Assembly (NCBI GenBank): GCA_023053685.1
Contig: JALIGW010000061.1
Span: 2,622,001-2,686,000, forward strand
Reading direction: 5' to 3'
Length of the DNA stretch: 64,000 nt
Source: Diadophis punctatus similis
Lineage: Eukaryota > Chordata > Lepidosauria > Squamata > Dipsadidae
A program made the translations under genes and the position numbers. This document shows, piece after piece, positions 63,111 through 64,000 of this stretch (positions are counted from its first letter, which is position 1; every line of letters begins with the position of its first letter). The notes under the pieces are model-generated. The model saw only the letters and a program-made list of their open reading frames with translations, was not told where the DNA came from and made no database searches.

Positions 63111-64000
63111 CCTAGCTTCTGTGAAATCAAACTACAATGGAGTGAGGTTTTTTTCCCAGATACTCACAGGTCTCAGCCAGGAACTCCACCCCCAGCTTCT
63201 GTGAATTCAAACTACAATGGAGTGAGGTTTTTTTCCGAGATACTCACAGGTCTCAGCCAGGAACTCGAACCCCAGCTTCTGTGAATTGAAAATACAATGC
63301 AGTGAGGTTTCCCCCCCCCCCAGATACTCACAGGAATCAGCCAGGAACTCCACCCCCAGCTTCTGTGAATTCAAACTACAATGCAGCGGGGTTTTTCCCC
63401 CCAGATACTCACAAGTCTCATCCAGGAACTCCACCCCCAGCTTCTGTGAATTCAAACCACAATGGATTGAGGTTTTGTTCCCCAGATACTCACACGTCTC
63501 AGCCAGGAACTCCACCAACAGCTTCTGTGAATTCAAACTACAATGGAGTGAGGTTTGTTCCCCCAGATACTCACAGGTCTCAGCCAGGAACTCCACCCCC
63601 AGCTTCTGTGAATTCAAACTACAATGGAGTGAGGTTTCTTCCCCCAGATACTCACAGGTCTCAGCCAGGAACTCCACGCCCAGCTTCTGTGAATTCAAAC
63701 TACAATGGAGTGAGGTTTCTTCCCCCAGATACTCACAGGTCTCAGCCAGGAACTCCACCCCCAGCTTCTGTGAATTCAAACTACAATGGAGTGAGGTTTG
63801 TTCCCCCAGATACTCACAGGTCTCAGCCAGGAACTCCACCCCCAGTTTCTGTGAATTCAAACTACAATGGAGTGAAGTTTTTCCCCCCAGATACTCACAG
63901 GTATCAGCCAGGAACTCCACCCCAGCTTCTGTGAATTGAAACTACAATGCAGTGAGGTTTTTCTCCCAGATACTCACAGGTCTCAGCCAGGAACTCCACC
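63111..64000. repeat. Family C block at the right edge (partial)
   Basis: The family C order begins again: GAAAATACAATGCAG near 63,286, a C11 tract near 63,311-63,321, GCAGCGGGG at 63383, then the run of 81-bp monomers with TTTGTTCCCCC and TTTCTTCCCCC tracts. AAACCACAATGG near 63,456 is private. The window ends inside a monomer at GGAACTCCACC, with no sign that the array is ending. Confidence 0.8.

Larger units (their letters stand above)
1..64000. repeat. Satellite array, ~81-bp monomer, whole window
   Basis: Every part of the window is the same monomer in the same orientation. Monomer starts, taken at GATACTCAC, fall at 61, 142, 222, 304, 385, 464, 546, 627, 709, 789, 868, 949 and 1030, giving lengths of 79-82 bp. 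The same spacing persists to the end, so about 790 monomers are present. Most length variation lies in the T-run/C-run that ends each monomer, where the C-run varies from 2 to 11. Fixed variants include a 2-bp shortening (GGACTCC for GGAACTCC) and a class with AAGGACCTCC for CCAGGAACTCC. No interruption by unique DNA, no inverted monomer and no inserted element was seen. The array runs off both ends. I do not recognise this satellite as a named family. Confidence 0.98.

Noticed and set aside
1..64000. CRISPR array
   Set aside because: The repeats are directly abutting, near-identical over the full 81 bp, with no unique spacers between conserved repeats, and no cas genes are present.
1..64000. 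Transposable element or LTR array
   Set aside because: No reverse transcriptase or transposase frame, no terminal inverted or long terminal repeats, no target-site duplications, and no boundary with non-repeat DNA.
1..64000. CACCC-box or KLF/Sp-type binding sites (CCACCCCC in most monomers)
   Set aside because: The match is short, C-rich and fixed by repetition. There is no gene or promoter in the window for it to act on, and a role as a decoy for factors cannot be supported from sequence.

Overview
The whole 64 kb window is one uninterrupted head-to-tail satellite (or very large minisatellite) array. I see no gene, RNA gene, transposable element, CRISPR array or unique sequence. The first base and the last base both fall inside a monomer, so the array continues beyond both edges. 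The monomer is about 81 bp (79-83 bp observed), about 51% GC, C-rich on the given strand, and always in the same orientation. At an average spacing near 80.8 bp the window holds roughly 790 monomers. Landmarks of a monomer, in order, are GATACTCACAGG, CAGCCAGGAACTCCACCCCC, CTTCTGTGAATTC (usually an EcoRI site), ACTACAATGGAGTGAGG, and a T-run followed by a C-run of variable length.

The organism is a eukaryote. The monomer consensus has no CpG, and CpG-bearing variants coexist with their TpG or CpA forms. That fits a heavily CpG-methylated genome such as a vertebrate, but this is inference; the sequence itself does not identify a species.

The array is organised as nested higher-order repeats (HORs). 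Distances between diagnostic variant monomers are whole multiples of the monomer. Layout: 1-1.7 kb, a trimer duplication and a module related to 48.9-50.7 kb; 1.7-6.5 kb, HOR copies offset by 2,105 and 1,857 bp; 6.5-12.0 kb, a 2,747-bp direct duplication; 11.7-21.8 kb, five copies of a 2,180-bp HOR, two of them shortened; 21.8-25.4 kb, a mosaic; 25.4-35.5 kb, a near-identical 5,081-bp tandem duplication; 36.9-41.1 kb, a second monomer assortment (family D) with 1,214-bp and 321-bp HORs; 41.1-47.9 kb, 1,941-bp duplications in two phases; 47.9-51.6 kb, family C again; 51.6-64 kb, alternating D and C blocks of about 1-3 kb.

The many open reading frames are a by-product of a monomer length of 81 = 3 x 27. 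Several frames on both strands are open over the same bases, and they close wherever a monomer is 79, 80 or 82 bp. I therefore annotate no coding sequence. The parts worth attention are the history of unequal exchange, gene-conversion-like patches, a CpG decay series, and splice-like signals repeated in most monomers. Block boundaries were placed by eye from shifts in alignment and are good to roughly one monomer.
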